From: Anthonomus grandis grandis
Lineage: Eukaryota; Arthropoda; Insecta; Coleoptera; Curculionidae
Direction: 5' to 3'
Length of the DNA: 64,000 bases
Assembly (NCBI RefSeq): GCF_022605725.1
Contig: NC_065551.1
Coordinates: 17,360,001 to 17,424,000 of the forward strand
How positions within the stretch are numbered: the stretch's first letter is position 1; each line of letters opens with the position of its first letter. A program made the translations under genes and the position numbers. Below the pieces are notes generated by a model. The model did not search any database and was not told the DNA's origin. It saw only the letters and a list, made by a program, of their open reading frames with translations. This document shows, piece after piece, positions 1 to 11,710 of this stretch.

Positions 1-389
1 TTGTTTTTAAATTAATATTCATTGCTTGCTTATATATATTTTTATACTTATGTATAAAAATAAACGGACTCAATTTGTTGTTATATACCAGTGTATTTTG
101 TATATTATACAAATACATACCTAGATCAAAGTTAAAGGAACCTTTTCTTTAAAAAAACTTAAAAAAGTTTCTGGTTAAATTTATAACGACATACCCCTAT
201 AAGCCCGACTGGTTGGGTGGCAGTATCTGATTGAACTGCAAATAATTAAAAACCTGCGTCTATTATTTTTTCAAAAACCTTACAAAATACAGGTAAAATT
301 TATATAAATTTTTTATATATTTATTTATAGTAATTTTTTTTTATGAAGATGTTTTAGTTCAAGTACTTCAGTTTCATATTTCAGATCAT
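1..389. other. AT-rich sequence, no feature recognised
   Basis: AT-rich sequence with short A/T runs. A slightly more GC-rich patch lies near 195-265. No reading frame, terminal repeat or RNA gene is visible. Confidence 0.5.
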
Positions 390-2275
390 ATGGGACAGAT
401 AGCAGATTTCAAAATGATTGATAAGCCTAAAGCACATACCATAAAAGGCACATATAGGCCAATTACTCAGAGGGGTACTAATACTTTCTTAGAAATCATT
501 GAACAAGTCTCGTGGGATTTTGTTTTGGCTGAGCAAGTTACTGTTGATGAGAAGTTTGAGGTCTTTATGTCAATTCTGAGAGATGCTTTCGAACGATATC
601 CTGAAAAAATATTTACAAAAAAATCCACTGACCCTAATAAGGTAAGCTGGTTTACGAATAACATTAAGACAATGAGAGAGACATTACCTCTTGTAAGGGA
701 GATATGCAAGAGGGAAAATAATTGGCAATATCATATCATAAAAACCTGAAAAACCAATACAGGGTTTCTATAATGGGAGTAAATCGAATGACCAGGCAAT
801 TAGAACATCAAAAAAACCCACAAAATTAATGTGAAATATCATAAACACAAAACGTGCAAATGAATCTAAAGATCTAAATTGTACCATAAGCCTTGAGCAG
901 TTTAATACTTTCTTTGCGACCATTGCAGAGAACATTCTAAAAGATCTTCCATGGAGCAATTCTGACCCCCTTTTTCATCTCTCTAGATCGAGCTTTAGTT
1001 GTGGAGATTCTAAAATCAAGGAAGTGAGCTTTAATGACGTTAGGGAAATTATTAATGGTTTGAAACCCAAAGGAAGCTGTGATATATATGGTCAATCTTT
1101 AAAAAGGTAGACACAAACTCTGTAAGTAACTACAGGCCTCGCTTCCAATTGTGTCTAAAATTTTAAAAAAAGTCATAGCCAATCAAATTGTAAATTTTTT
1201 TGAGTGCAATAACTTGTCTTCTGACGCTAAGTTTGGTTTTATTAAAGGCAATGGCTTGACCTATTAAATAACATCATGAACGGATATGAGGACCGCCTTT
1301 ATCTCTCTGCCTTATTCTGTGATCTTAGCAAGGCATTTGATTGTATGTCTCACGATTTATTGTTAAAAAAAACTTAGATACTATAATTTTGATGAAAACA
1401 CCATAAATCTTTTATAGAGCTACCTACAGGATCGCTGGCACATGGTCAAGGTCAATGGTAAATTTTCTGATCACGCCAGAGTAAGTGTGGGAGTTGCTCA
1501 GGGGCCTGTGCTGGGCCCAATTCTCTTCCTGATCTTTATTAATGATTTTCCCCTTGGAAGGCAAATGTGGGGATTTGTGATCTTTGCTGATGATACCACT
1601 GCCTTTGCATTTGGTAAGTCTGAGGCAGAAGCCCTCGCAAAACTGTTTGAGGCTAAAGAGCGGGTGAAGGAATGGTTTTTAGCAAACGGGCTCTTGTTGA
1701 ACCAGGAGAAGACGCAAACTATGACCTTCACATTAAGAAACACCTCTGGCATTGATGAAACATCCTCTGTTAAATATAGTTACTCATCAGGACATACATA
1801 CATACATATGATACCAGAAACAAGGCTAGCTGTGTTTCTATGTTTTGCTGTTTGGAAAAGTGTCAGAGTAGACCGGACTTTATTGGTGTTGCTTAAGTTG
1901 CTTAACAAGCTGCCTAGTTCTGTAAGGAAAAAAATTTAAAAGAATTCAAATGCAACATCAAAAGGTTCCTATTGAAAAATCCTCTTTATAGTGTACAAGA
2001 ATTTCTTGATTTCCAGTTTTAATCGTCCGCCATAGCATCTCAATGCACTCTCTATTAGCGTTTTAAAATGTATTACGTATATTTGTATTTTAATGATTTG
2101 AATGTTAATGTTTTTTTTATCTTAATTTTAGTGTTTATATTGTAGTGTATTGTTCCATATTTTAATTGATTATGTGTGACGATTGTGTGACTATAAGATT
2201 TTTCGATTTATATATTTTGACGAGTGTAAACATTTTTTTGTAGTGATACAATAAGCCATTTGATTTGATTTGAAA
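380..2275 (+). mobile_element. Decayed non-LTR retrotransposon (LINE)
   Basis: This is a 5'-truncated, frameshifted LINE. It reads from the endonuclease-RT linker (390-749), through RT core fragments (about 1030-1640), to a C-terminal tail ending near 2021. The 3' UTR ends in a short TTTGATTTGATTTGAA-type repeat around 2258-2275, which fits the simple-repeat tails of insect CR1/Jockey-group LINEs. Several stops and indels make it non-autonomous. The clade is inferred from overall resemblance and needs a phylogeny. Confidence 0.8.
390..2021 (+). pseudogene. LINE ORF2 remnant (linker, RT, C-terminus)
   Basis: The first open block (390-749) resembles the basic linker between endonuclease and RT. 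The stretch 1294-1350 encodes a degraded motif A (CDLSKAFDC). The open block 1442-1939 carries the RT palm: a GVAQGPVLGPILF box (usually GVPQG), the catalytic FADDT box near 1585, then a conserved N-G-L-L-L-N-Q-E-K-T stretch. The sequence leaves frame near 1940, and the remaining C-terminal residues up to 2021 resemble the FLL.NPLYS..EFL ending of other LINEs. The endonuclease is absent. Multiple frameshifts and stops mean no functional RT is made. Confidence 0.8.
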
Positions 2276-2760
2276 TACTCAAAATCAACCCGATTATTAA
2301 TTTCAGGTAATCATTCTTGCTTTCTTCCATTTTTTGGGAAAAAATTATTTTCAATATTGTTGGAAAAACGAGCAAAATTAAATTTATATTTAAATTATCG
2401 TTACTAAAAGCTCTACTTCTAACATTGATCAGAACCTCTTTTACTGCATCTTAAATAGTAAGTGTTACACAAAATGACGTTTGGGAAACCCGATTACTTT
2501 TGTAAATATTTAATAAATTAACGCTGGAAATAAAATATTGAAATATATGTAAAGAAATATCCGGAGAACCAAAATCTAAATCACAGTATATTAACATATA
2601 ATCTGATACTTAATTTCTAATCTTTTATTCCAGAGCTTCTACTTTTATATTTTTATAACAAAAATCAAATCTATAACTGTTGCACTGTTGAGTGTAATAG
2701 GTGTTTAATCTATTATATTATGAAAAATATCAAAGAGCTGTAGTGAAAAATGTTTTTGTT
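2276..2760. other. AT-rich sequence, no feature recognised
   Basis: About 480 bases of AT-rich sequence without a convincing reading frame or repeat end. Confidence 0.5.
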
Positions 2761-3419
2761 TTTCCTTTTTTGAATATCCCAATAAACTTTTTTTTTAAGT
2801 GCCAGGCACTTCATAAAGTCCCTTTTAAAGCAGTTTTGCAGGCACTGGAAAAGTTCTTTTTAATTTTTTAAATCTAAGTAATTACTGATTTTTTTTCTTT
2901 TAAAGAGTACCTCTTTTCGACATTCTTGATAGTTGATTAACCTCCTGGAATAAATAATGATTTGTTCTCTTCGAGAAACTTAAAAAAACCATTTTTCTTT
3001 ATGGTAGTTTCACTCCTGTTTCAATGTCTCAATAAGCTACTTATTTTTTCAAGTTTTGTTTTACACTTTTTTAGGCAATTGTTTAGTTTTGCCTGTTTGG
3101 AAAAATCAATCAACTGCCTGGAAAAAATATTAATTTTATTCCTTTTCAGGTACCGAAAATGTCCTTTGTAATTTTATAAGTTTATCTGAAATTTCTATAT
3201 GATTACATAGTTTTGATTGATCAATGAGAATGGTATGTGTTTCAAGAATTTTAAGTTCCCAAATATACAGTAAACACAATTTTTCAAGAGAAACTGCTGC
3301 ATCCATACCATCTGCAAAAAGTACATGGTTTAAGTGCGAATGATTACCCCGCAAGTGTATAATTTTGTAGCTGGCTCTTAAGGAAGTTTAACCATGACAA
3401 TGGATTTAGTTTGTTATTA

Positions 3420-3960
3420 TTATTTTCTGACGAACAAGGATTTCGAAGTTATGGACCGATTAACTCGCATATTCTTCACATTTATACAGAAGAAAATCCT
3501 CATGCAATAATAAAAACCTGTCACCAGGTACAACTTCAAATTCATTTATGGGCAGGAATAACTGAATATTGAATTATTGGTCTATATTTATGAGAACCCC
3601 TTAAGTTGTCACGTAGACTAAATGGCCAAAGGTATTTACAATTTCTTGAATAACAATATGTGGTTTATGCACGACGGCGGTCTACCTCATTTTAGTTTAT
3701 TCGTTAGAAAGCATTTCAAATAGAGATTATTCACACCAGAGGAAAGGCCGATCAGGACCTGTATCGTGGCCGGCTAGATCACCAGATTTAAATCCTATAG
3801 ATTTCTTCTTCTGGGGTGATTTAAGACGACGCATTTACCTGAGGATGATCTTCGACAAAAAATTATACAAATATCTCGAAAAGTGGACCTTTTTGTTGTG
3901 GGAATACAAAAAAATAATATTTTTAACTCAGGTATTGTATACAGTGTAGAACAAAAAATT
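3420..3960 (+). pseudogene. Tc1/mariner-superfamily transposase fossil
   Basis: Frameshifted fragments keep the order of a DDE_3-type transposase: an SYGPINSHILHIYTEENPHA segment, then HLWAGITEYWIIGLY, then WFMHDGG.PHF around the second catalytic Asp (about 3660-3690), then WPARSPDLNPIDFFFWG around the third catalytic position (about 3770-3815). Several stops interrupt the frame. No inverted repeats were found. The N-terminal DNA-binding domain and the first Asp are missing. Confidence 0.75.
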
Positions 3961-5649
3961 TATGATAAGTTATTTATCAAAATAGTGCTGTAAGTAGGGA
4001 AGAAGTTTGGCCATAAAAAGTAACAGAGTTTTGTTTCTTATATTAAAAAACCTTCCTATACCAAGTTTTATGCCAAAATCTGAAATGCTTCGTAAGCAAT
4101 AAGGAAAAAATAGAAAGTATTTCGTAAACAATCAACGTTTGGACTAAGATATCTTTGGGTCTGTAGTATTACAGACTGGAATATTCCAGTTTCGAGATGT
4201 TCTAAGCTTTCGCAAACCCCTTGCATAATATGTAAATATTATGAAAAGATGACACTAGTTGTTAGCCACTTCAGGTATAAAAATGTACCAGAATTTTTGG
4301 TGCAATAACTAAGGATATTTAAAGGTAATTTCATAAAAATGCAATAAATAATTTGGGTTATTCACACACATGCTGGTCAAAATTTAGGGATATTTAAAAC
4401 TATTAATTTTTTGATAACAATTTTAAAATTTTTTTCTTCAGCTTTTTGTATAATTTATTACGTAAATTTTTTTAACTGATTGACATTTATTTAAATATTA
4501 TAATTAAATAATTGATTTATCCAGTTCTTTTTCAACTGCCTGGCATAATTATTTTTTTTATTGAAGTGTAATTTGGTTCATTATAGTTAATAATTTGGTT
4601 TTTTTTTCAAGCACTTCAAAATCTTAATTTTTATTTTCAGAGTAGTTGGTTCCTTTTTTAACTACCTTAAATAATTATTAATCTTTTAAAGTTTTAAGGC
4701 AGTTTAAAAAATTCTTTTTTGGATTTTCTAGAACGAAAAGCGATTTTCTAAATATTTATTGATTAAGGGATTAATAATTTTTCTTTAAAGAAGTTCTTGT
4801 TTTGGATTCTCTCGGTAATTGGTAAACTGCTTGACAATTAATAATTGCATTTTCGTCAAGACACATAAAAGAACCGTCTTAGGATTGAATGGAACCAAAG
4901 AGAAATATGAAATATTCTGGAGAGTCTTTTCTTAAAATAAAAAAAAATTAAGAAATTGAAACAAAAAAGAACTTAAAATATGTTTTCTTGCTTTTAAAGA
5001 TCATTTTTTTGTCAACTGCTTTTTTTGTTCTTTTTTTATTTTATTAATTTGTGTTTTTTTAAATTTTCTAGGAAATTATTTTCTTTTTAATCAACTGCCT
5101 AGAAGAAATAATACTTTGTAAATAAAAATAATACTAAAAAAAATAATACTTTTGGATTTTCTAGTTGTTTTTCAACTGCCTATGATTTCTGTTTCTTTCC
5201 CAGATACTTCCTAAATCTAGGTAATTGTTTTATTGAAGAATAATTTGTTTTTCTTTTGAAAGTTCTTGTTTTGCCTAATAATAATTTTGATCTCTTTTAA
5301 GTACTTAAAAAATTCAATTTTTTCTAAACAATTGATTTCTTGTTTGAATAAAAATAAAATTGTTTTCAAGGCCCTTATCTATTTGCAAGGTAATTTATTT
5401 TTTCTTTTTTTTTAAGCTTTTTTAAAAATTTTCAAAATATTTTTTTTTTATTTATTTTTTTTTATTGACTAGCTCGTAACTGACTATTTTATTACATCAT
5501 TATCTCATTTTATTACAGTTTGAATTAAAAATCGACTAAAATAAAAATATACACAACTTTTAAAACCTATGCAAGAGTCCATTTGCAAAATACAAAAACC
5601 AAAGGAAGTTTCTGCTTCAATATACAAAACATATAGGTCGAAATTATTA

Positions 5650-6420
5650 TTGCCGACGAATAATAAGATTTAAAACCTGAGTTTTATTTGACCTTACATC
5701 TAATGAATGACAACTACATCATTTAATTTCCGCTAGTAATGCTACTGTAGTTAGATGTTTTTTTTCCAACAAAATCTACATAGTGCTTACGATACTCACA
5801 TATAAGATGATAACAAATTCCAAGGACAACCTCTTATACCGTAATGAAGCGCATTTTTTTCAAAAGTAAGTCATAGGAGCTGCGGTTGAAGGCCTTGTTA
5901 AGATCACACAAAGTTATTCCAACGTGTTCTCTCCTTAAGGCCCTTAACTGAATCTGCTATAACATCTAGGACTGCTTTAACTATAGATTAGCGAATTTTA
6001 TATAAATCTGTTTTTTAATATTACTTGGAATATTTTACCTACGCCTGATATAATTGCAATAGTGCTGGAGTGATTACAGTTGTTCTGTTCTCCCTTTTTA
6101 AAAACATATTTTTTTTAAGGTGTCTTCAAGGTTTACAAAGTAAATACCCCAATTGAACAGGTCGGTCAATAGTTTGTCAATTCTTTACAGGATTTTATCT
6201 TTTTGCTGTTTACGTTATAGATGTCCATAGAATAAGTTAATTTTATACAATCAAAAGCTAGATGCTCATCCTTTATTATCGCCTCTTAAGGTTTTGTCGG
6301 ATACGGGTAGGTTATTTAATATTTCAATTTGTATATCCTTGTCGATATTGAGATCGACAAGATTGGATACAGATACCAAAAATTGGATACTTTAGTGAAT
6401 TCACATATAATCTTTTTTAA
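5650..6420 (-). pseudogene. Non-LTR RT fossil
   Basis: Read on the - strand, a degraded RT core appears. The block at about 5890-5920 reads like a motif A (CDLNKAFNRSSYDLLL). It is followed by a region resembling the GIRG..LLSSYL.R.QYV segment (about 5780-5850). Upstream parts (5930-6150) match the general order of a LINE fingers domain but carry many stops. The catalytic YADD box is not seen. It is an old fragment of uncertain clade. Confidence 0.55.
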
Positions 6421-6535
6421 GACCACAGCTCTTTACTAAACCAAGTAATTTGACTTCTTCATCAACCACCTGAAAGAAATACTAATTTTGTTCTCTTCCA
6501 GGCAATTTTTAGATTTATTAGGATAAAAGAGAAAT

Positions 6536-8450
6536 ATGAATTATTTAAGAGCATTTTCACTGAACTTTTAAAAGTTTTCAGACAAATAATGATATCTTTA
6601 ATTAGATTTTTTTAACGAATTCGGTATTACGTTATCACGTGAATATGGTACATATATGGTTGCTTGAGTAATTTTATACTAAAACGAGATTCCTGGGGCA
6701 CAAGCGCGAAATCTTATACCTTGGAAACTTGAGTAAAGCCGTAAACAAATTTATTAAATAAACGGGGATTTTTGCTCCAATAAGCTTATGTGATATCGGA
6801 TATTATTGGCCCTTAGGTACACATTATAAGCATAAAAAAATTATGAATGAAAAATCAGTTATCAGATTTCAGGGAATACTTAAAAGAGGCGTAAGATGCA
6901 CGTTAAAAGTGGTCTTTTTTTTCATTAAAAATTTGTTTTTATTACTCACTTAACGGTCTCACTAACGGCTCACTTAACGTCAAATTCTTACATCTCACGT
7001 TTTTAAAAAAATTCAAATCAAACTATAAATTAATGGTTCAATGATTTTATTAAGTGAATTTATATTTTAATTTTTAAATCTTAATAACCAATTTGCATAA
7101 TAGGAATTTGAATGTTTGTTTAATTTCCAAGTACGATTTTCTCACTTTTTCACTTAATTTTCTAAAAAAAAACCTGAAAGTCAGCAAGCATGGTATCATT
7201 TTGTTATGATCTGCAAGTCACTAATCTTAATCAAACCATAAAAAAGTCAAATGTTTTTCTGATTAACCGTTCTTCACTAGGCCCATAATAAAACACTTTA
7301 TGCATATTACCAATATGAAAAAACTAAAAAACGCTCTTTCTAAAAACAGTACGGTCTTAATTGATCTGGTAAACCTTCAGTTCGTCCCATAAATAGCCAC
7401 CAATCATCCAACTAATTACGAGCGAACCGACTAATAATCATTATGGCCAAAAAAGGTGGCTGGCGATGTATGGGGATATTTGCATCCAATTGTATTTTTA
7501 TGTGGCTTGTAATTATCACCTATTCTCGCGGCTTCTCAATTAGAAATCCGTTAAAAAGGGTAATTAGGAGCTGTTAAGAATACCTGTGGAACTTCTGCTT
7601 CGACTTTCAGGTATTTAAATGTAACAGGTATTTACTACCCTATAAGGGATATTTAGAATGGGTGGGAACTAATTATGTGTAAGAATATTTAAAAGTCGAA
7701 GAATAATTACAGCTTAGATCACACATAGATCATTAAGAACGTAAGTAAGGACGTGAGGACAAAACAGTAGGTAAAGCAGTAAAAAAATTTAACAAGACAT
7801 TGCAATTTATAAGGATAATAAAAAATGCAATTTGATGTGCAAGAGATACAACTGAAAAAAAAAAGTCTGTACTATTATGAAATAAAATAGTGTCAATTCT
7901 ACTGTCAATATGAGGTAACAAAGATATGTATATGCTATAATTACATGGCTTGTACAAATACCCCAAAACTAATAACACCATATCTATAAATAGTTATTTT
8001 TAAAAATCTAAAAATACATTTTTATGCTAATTTAATCCGTAAGCGGATTTTCCTTAACTGATGTATGATTTAGCAATAATTACGTCGATGTGCACGAGCG
8101 GAAACATTGATCGTTAGTTAATAAATCCGTTGAATCGTGGGAACGATGAACGTGGTTACTTGACCGTGATGTGGTCCAGTGGCGTCAGCGGAAGTACCCA
8201 ATAAAACAATTACGACAGAGAAAGTGCTCTTATTTAATCCACGGTGGTACCAGGGATTTACATTTATATTAAATCATGCTGGGAATTGTCAAATTAGGTT
8301 AAAACCAATCGAACTTCTTCTTTTTCATCGTCTCTCTTTTATTTCTGTATTTCTAAATTATTTTGTACTAAATTGTATTGTAGTTTTGGTGCTTTTAAAT
8401 AAAGCCCCCATAAGATATAAATAACACAGTTGTCCTATGATAGTCAAAAT
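6536..8450. other. Unassigned sequence with candidate regulatory patches
   Basis: No transposon ends or coding potential were recognised. Two patches are less AT-rich and less repetitive than their surroundings. One (about 7385-7660) holds an octamer-like ATTTGCAT and several TAAT cores. The other (about 8040-8230) holds CGTGGGAA, which matches the Su(H) consensus YGTGRGAA. Short open frames at 7733-7981 and 8179-8424 show no recognisable protein. Confidence 0.35.
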
Positions 8451-8454
8451 TATT

Positions 8455-9530
8455 TTATTATCAGATATAGATCTTTATTGATTTCCTAAAAGGCCAGCGA
8501 CCTTCACAAGTCAAGTCCTTAAGCCCAGATAAATTTGACATTATATATAATATTTACAGCATGTGATATAAAACTAAGTGAATATTACTTTTACATAAAG
8601 AAAAAAATCTTAACTTTTATATAAATTTAAAAATAATTGGGATTTTGTAACTGTTGTAGTTTCTCACATGTCGAAAGAATGGGGAATTTGTACCTAGAGT
8701 TTTGATTCTCTCTTATTTTAGATAGTGGCTCTAGGATCTCCATGTTGTATGATTTCGTGTTGAACTGCTGAAGTCTTTGATGAATTGGCTCAATTCCTGT
8801 TCTCTAATAGACGTGTTCGTTTTTTTGCTTGAGTTCTAAGGGGGTCGCATTTTTTATTACTACTCAAAGAGCAGTTTTCTGAAGTTTTTAGAAGTTTCTG
8901 CAGTTTTTATGTTTTTAGAGCAGGTGGTCGAGATTAAGAAATAATGTGTGGCCATATTCTAAAATAGGTTTGCAGATTGATTTGTACATTTTTGTGGCCG
9001 TTCAGATATTAATTTCATGGTTTTTGACCATTAATGCTCGGAAATATTTTGCCTTGCAAATTACTTTAGTTTTTTATGGCCTTAAAGTGTTTCTTCTGAA
9101 CTGAGTTCAATGTCAGTAGAAGAAACAATTTCAATTCCTAGATATTTGGTCGGCATTGGTGTGACCAGTTGGTTGGGTATAGTTTTTGAAGCGAAGTTGC
9201 TTGGAATGTCTAAACTTTGAAGTGTCTAAATAAGAGGTATTGAGATTTTCATGTATTTGGAGTTAACCGTCATTTTCGGAAACAGAATTTGTTGAGCATA
9301 TTGTTGAAGCTTAATGCGATGTCATCGGCAAACTACAAGATATATTAATTCGCAGCCATATCGACAATGTATTTAGTTATGTCGTAGCATTATACAATAT
9401 ACTTACAACAATGGTGACAAAGGTAAACCTTGCGGTTTTCCTTCTTGTGGACTAAATTCCTGAAATTTTTAGTAATTAATTTTAATTTGTAGCCTTCTGC
9501 TTTTTAAAAAGTTTTCTATTATTTCTATGA
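8455..9530 (-). pseudogene. Jockey-like LINE RT C-terminal fossil
   Basis: On the - strand this begins with a motif resembling the RT QG box (FSPQEGKPQGLPLSPLL, about 9410-9465). A degraded FADDIAL box follows (about 9305-9330). A TKYLGIEI segment (about 9150) corresponds to the conserved YLG of LINE thumb regions, and a long degenerate C-terminal part runs to about 8460. Stops and frameshifts are frequent. The start abuts the mariner terminus at about 9535, so the mariner probably inserted into or beside it. Confidence 0.65.
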
Positions 9531-9768
9531 TATAAAGGGTGTCCCAATAAGAGCGCACGTTTTAATTGGTAAATAAAAGTCATAATTTATTTTAAACTGA
9601 GTGTTAATTATATTTTAATGTAAAGCTAATACACTGCAATTAAACGTGAAAAATAATATCTGGCAAATGGCTGTTAATGTGTAGCAACATCTTGCAGAGT
9701 ATGTAACAACAATTCAATTTGACAACGTTGTGCACGTACGCTTATTTTATTTTTGTGTTCACGGCAGA

Positions 9769-9772
9769 CGTT
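9769..9772. repeat. Target site duplication (left)
   Basis: CGTT directly flanks the left LTR and is repeated after the right LTR at 17278-17281. Four base pairs is the usual duplication size for Gypsy-group integrases. Confidence 0.85.
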
Positions 9773-9976
9773 ATTTAACTATCTTAACAACCAAAACGCC
9801 TTTTTAAAAAATATTATTTTATTTGAAAATTAATTAATACAAATTACATGCTAATTGTCTTAGCAACTTCAATTGACTAACTCGATAATAAACAATGAAA
9901 CAGTTTTGTTGTAATAAAATGCAGGGTCAGCAGCTAGTGGCTTCCATGGTTGTACAGGGTGGCTCGTCACATAACT
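9773..9976 (-). repeat. 3' LTR
   Basis: 204 bp, identical to 17074-17277. In element orientation it starts AGTTATGTGACGAGCC and ends GTTAAAT. A - strand AATAAA lies at 9818-9823 and could serve 3' end formation. The LTR is short for the group. Confidence 0.95.
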
Positions 9977-9990
9977 CCTCCCTCCTAAAA
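9977..9990 (-). promoter_or_regulatory. Polypurine tract
   Basis: In element orientation the sequence TAGGAGGGAGG directly precedes the 3' LTR start (AGTTA). This is the expected position and composition for the plus-strand primer. Confidence 0.85.
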
Positions 9991-10004
9991 TTCAACTTCA
10001 TGGG

Positions 10005-11676
10005 CTAGGGTGGAAGTTGAACATCTCCAACATTGGCAGCTTCTGGATTGGTCGATCTTTTCGAACATCTGGTATACAGGAACTTCTTGTAGCAGAAATA
10101 ACTAGTTACAATTATTAATAATAAATAAATAAATATCGTCCATAAACTAGGGCTTCCAATTATTGATTGTTGTTCGATTAGGTGAAAGGGTGGATTTTGC
10201 AAAATTTGATGTTTTACAGAATGAAGTTCGTCCAATCTGATGTCGTCAAGGTGGATTTTGAAACTTGAAGATTTTTCTTCGAACGTTGGTTCCACGATTC
10301 TTGGAAGTATCATTGATTGGATGCTTACAATTGGCTTATCGATCAGGAACTTCGCTTGATTGGTAACAATTTCACAATTTTGAGGTACGTTAAAAAGGAA
10401 ACTGCCTTTTAAATGAATTGACTCAATTTGTTTATTACAGTTGAGTTTAATGACCTCTTGATTAGGAAGAATTCCAATAAACTGATTGGATTCTTCGATG
10501 CGCAGAATCTTGGATTTGGTAACAACTATTTGGACCTTTTTGCAGGTGGAAGTATTTTTATTCTCCAAAAGCAGGATCTCACAGGGTGCTTCGTCAGTAA
10601 TATCTTCAAGTGTCATCTTCTGGCATATATATTGTTGTCTGGTAGCTTTCTTGCAAGGGTCGCTCGTGAAGGAATAGTATAGCTCATTTTTAAGCAAAAA
10701 TTTATTTCGTGGTACAATCGCCTTAAATTGACTCCCATTAAATATTGGTGCAGAATATAAATGATAATATGTAAAAGTAAAAGGTTGCATAATTGGTATT
10801 TTTAGGAAATATGTTATTTTATTATTTACAATATAACATTCTATATCGATAAACTTTTGAATTAAAAATGTATTTTCCAATGTTATTGCAAAAGGTAACT
10901 TTTTATTATTTAATTGTTTTTCGAGTTTAAGAAGTTCATGATATAAATCTTTTGTTTTTATAATACTTGGATGCATCACATTTATTTTTGCAAAAGAGAT
11001 AGAATTTTCAATATCTTGTAAAACAGAATTAATAACTTCATATAGGTTAATTAATTGATCTAAATAATCTTTGATAACCAAATAATGTCCTTCAGATCCT
11101 AAAATCAATGAGTAAATATCATTCATTTTATTTTCCAATATTTTTTGATTATTTATAATTTTGCTTATCGTAACATTAAATTGATCAATAACATTTAAAG
11201 ATATTTTATATTGATTATACAAGTTATTTGCTAATTTCTCTTGGTTTTGTTCTAATTGTTTTATTAACGTATCATACCGCTCTCCATCTGATGCATCTAA
11301 ATTACCACTAATTGATTTAAATATTGACCCTAGTCCATTGATTAAACCTCTTTTTACTCTGACATTAGGTAATATTTCATGAAGCTTTATATCTACCTTA
11401 TCTTTAATTAAACTTAAAATTTTTAGCTGATTAAGAGAATCATTTTTATAAAAATTCTTATCATTTTCTAATACTAAGGTTAAATTATTAGTTTTCTTAT
11501 CTAGTTGTCCTATCTCTAAAATTAACGGATTAAGGTTAAAATAGTGTATTAGATTATAGCTTGATTCTTGAATTTTAGCAGATCCTAAATTTATTGGAAT
11601 TAAGCCAGCATGGCTACTTAGGTTTCTAATTTCTATATCGTCGTTTCCTTGCATTCCCACGATGAACGTGAGCAAT
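10005..11676 (-). CDS. env: Env, baculovirus-F-type fusion glycoprotein (main exon)
   Basis: About 560 residues if spliced. The open frame reaches upstream to about 11708 but has no ATG next to the pol stop. The likely start is in the leader exon at 16845. An N-terminal hydrophobic stretch fits a signal peptide. A furin-type RVKR lies at 11349-11360, followed by a Gly-rich hydrophobic segment typical of F-protein fusion peptides, then helical heptad-like regions. A membrane anchor (about residues 520-545 of the open frame) is followed by a short cytoplasmic tail with a basic start. Family knowledge: such Env proteins can mediate membrane fusion and cell-to-cell transfer. The frame has no stops, but activity is not shown by sequence alone. 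Confidence 0.9.
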
Positions 11677-11690
11677 CTAAAAGAAATAAG
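11676..11690 (-). promoter_or_regulatory. Env splice acceptor
   Basis: In element orientation a pyrimidine-rich stretch ending TTTCTTTTAG (AG at 11678-11677) lies just past the pol stop codon. Use of this acceptor with the donor at 16828 gives a coding length divisible by three (17 + 1672 nt) and keeps the env frame open. Errantiviral env is known to be made from a spliced subgenomic RNA. Confidence 0.7.
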
Positions 11691-11710
11691 ATAATTGAAA
11701 ATAAACAACT

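Larger units (their letters stand above)
2760..6535. repeat. Diverged interspersed/tandem repeat with AACTGCCT-type motif
   Basis: A loosely periodic motif recurs: TCAACTGCCTGGAA followed by AATAATA, then TTTTGTTCTTTT and an AGGCACTT-like end. Clear instances are near 3111, 4533, 5091 and 5173. Weaker ones are near 2938 (AACCTCCTGG), 4841, 5019 and 6463 (CAACCACCTGA). The stretch is interrupted by a mariner fossil (3.42-3.96 kb) and a LINE fossil (5.65-6.42 kb). The unit is roughly 100 bp but eroded. It may be an old satellite or a fragmented non-autonomous element; a self-alignment would decide. Confidence 0.45.

Noticed and set aside
8179..8424. 81-residue open frame as a gene
   Set aside because: Starts with GTG; the hydrophobic C-terminal half follows from T-rich sequence.
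10428..10682. + strand open frames inside env
   Set aside because: Antisense shadows of the env coding sequence.
11676..11708. Env start at the upstream limit of its open frame (next to the pol stop)
   Set aside because: The first codon there is TTG, not ATG, and a splice acceptor lies just inside. A spliced leader is the better explanation.
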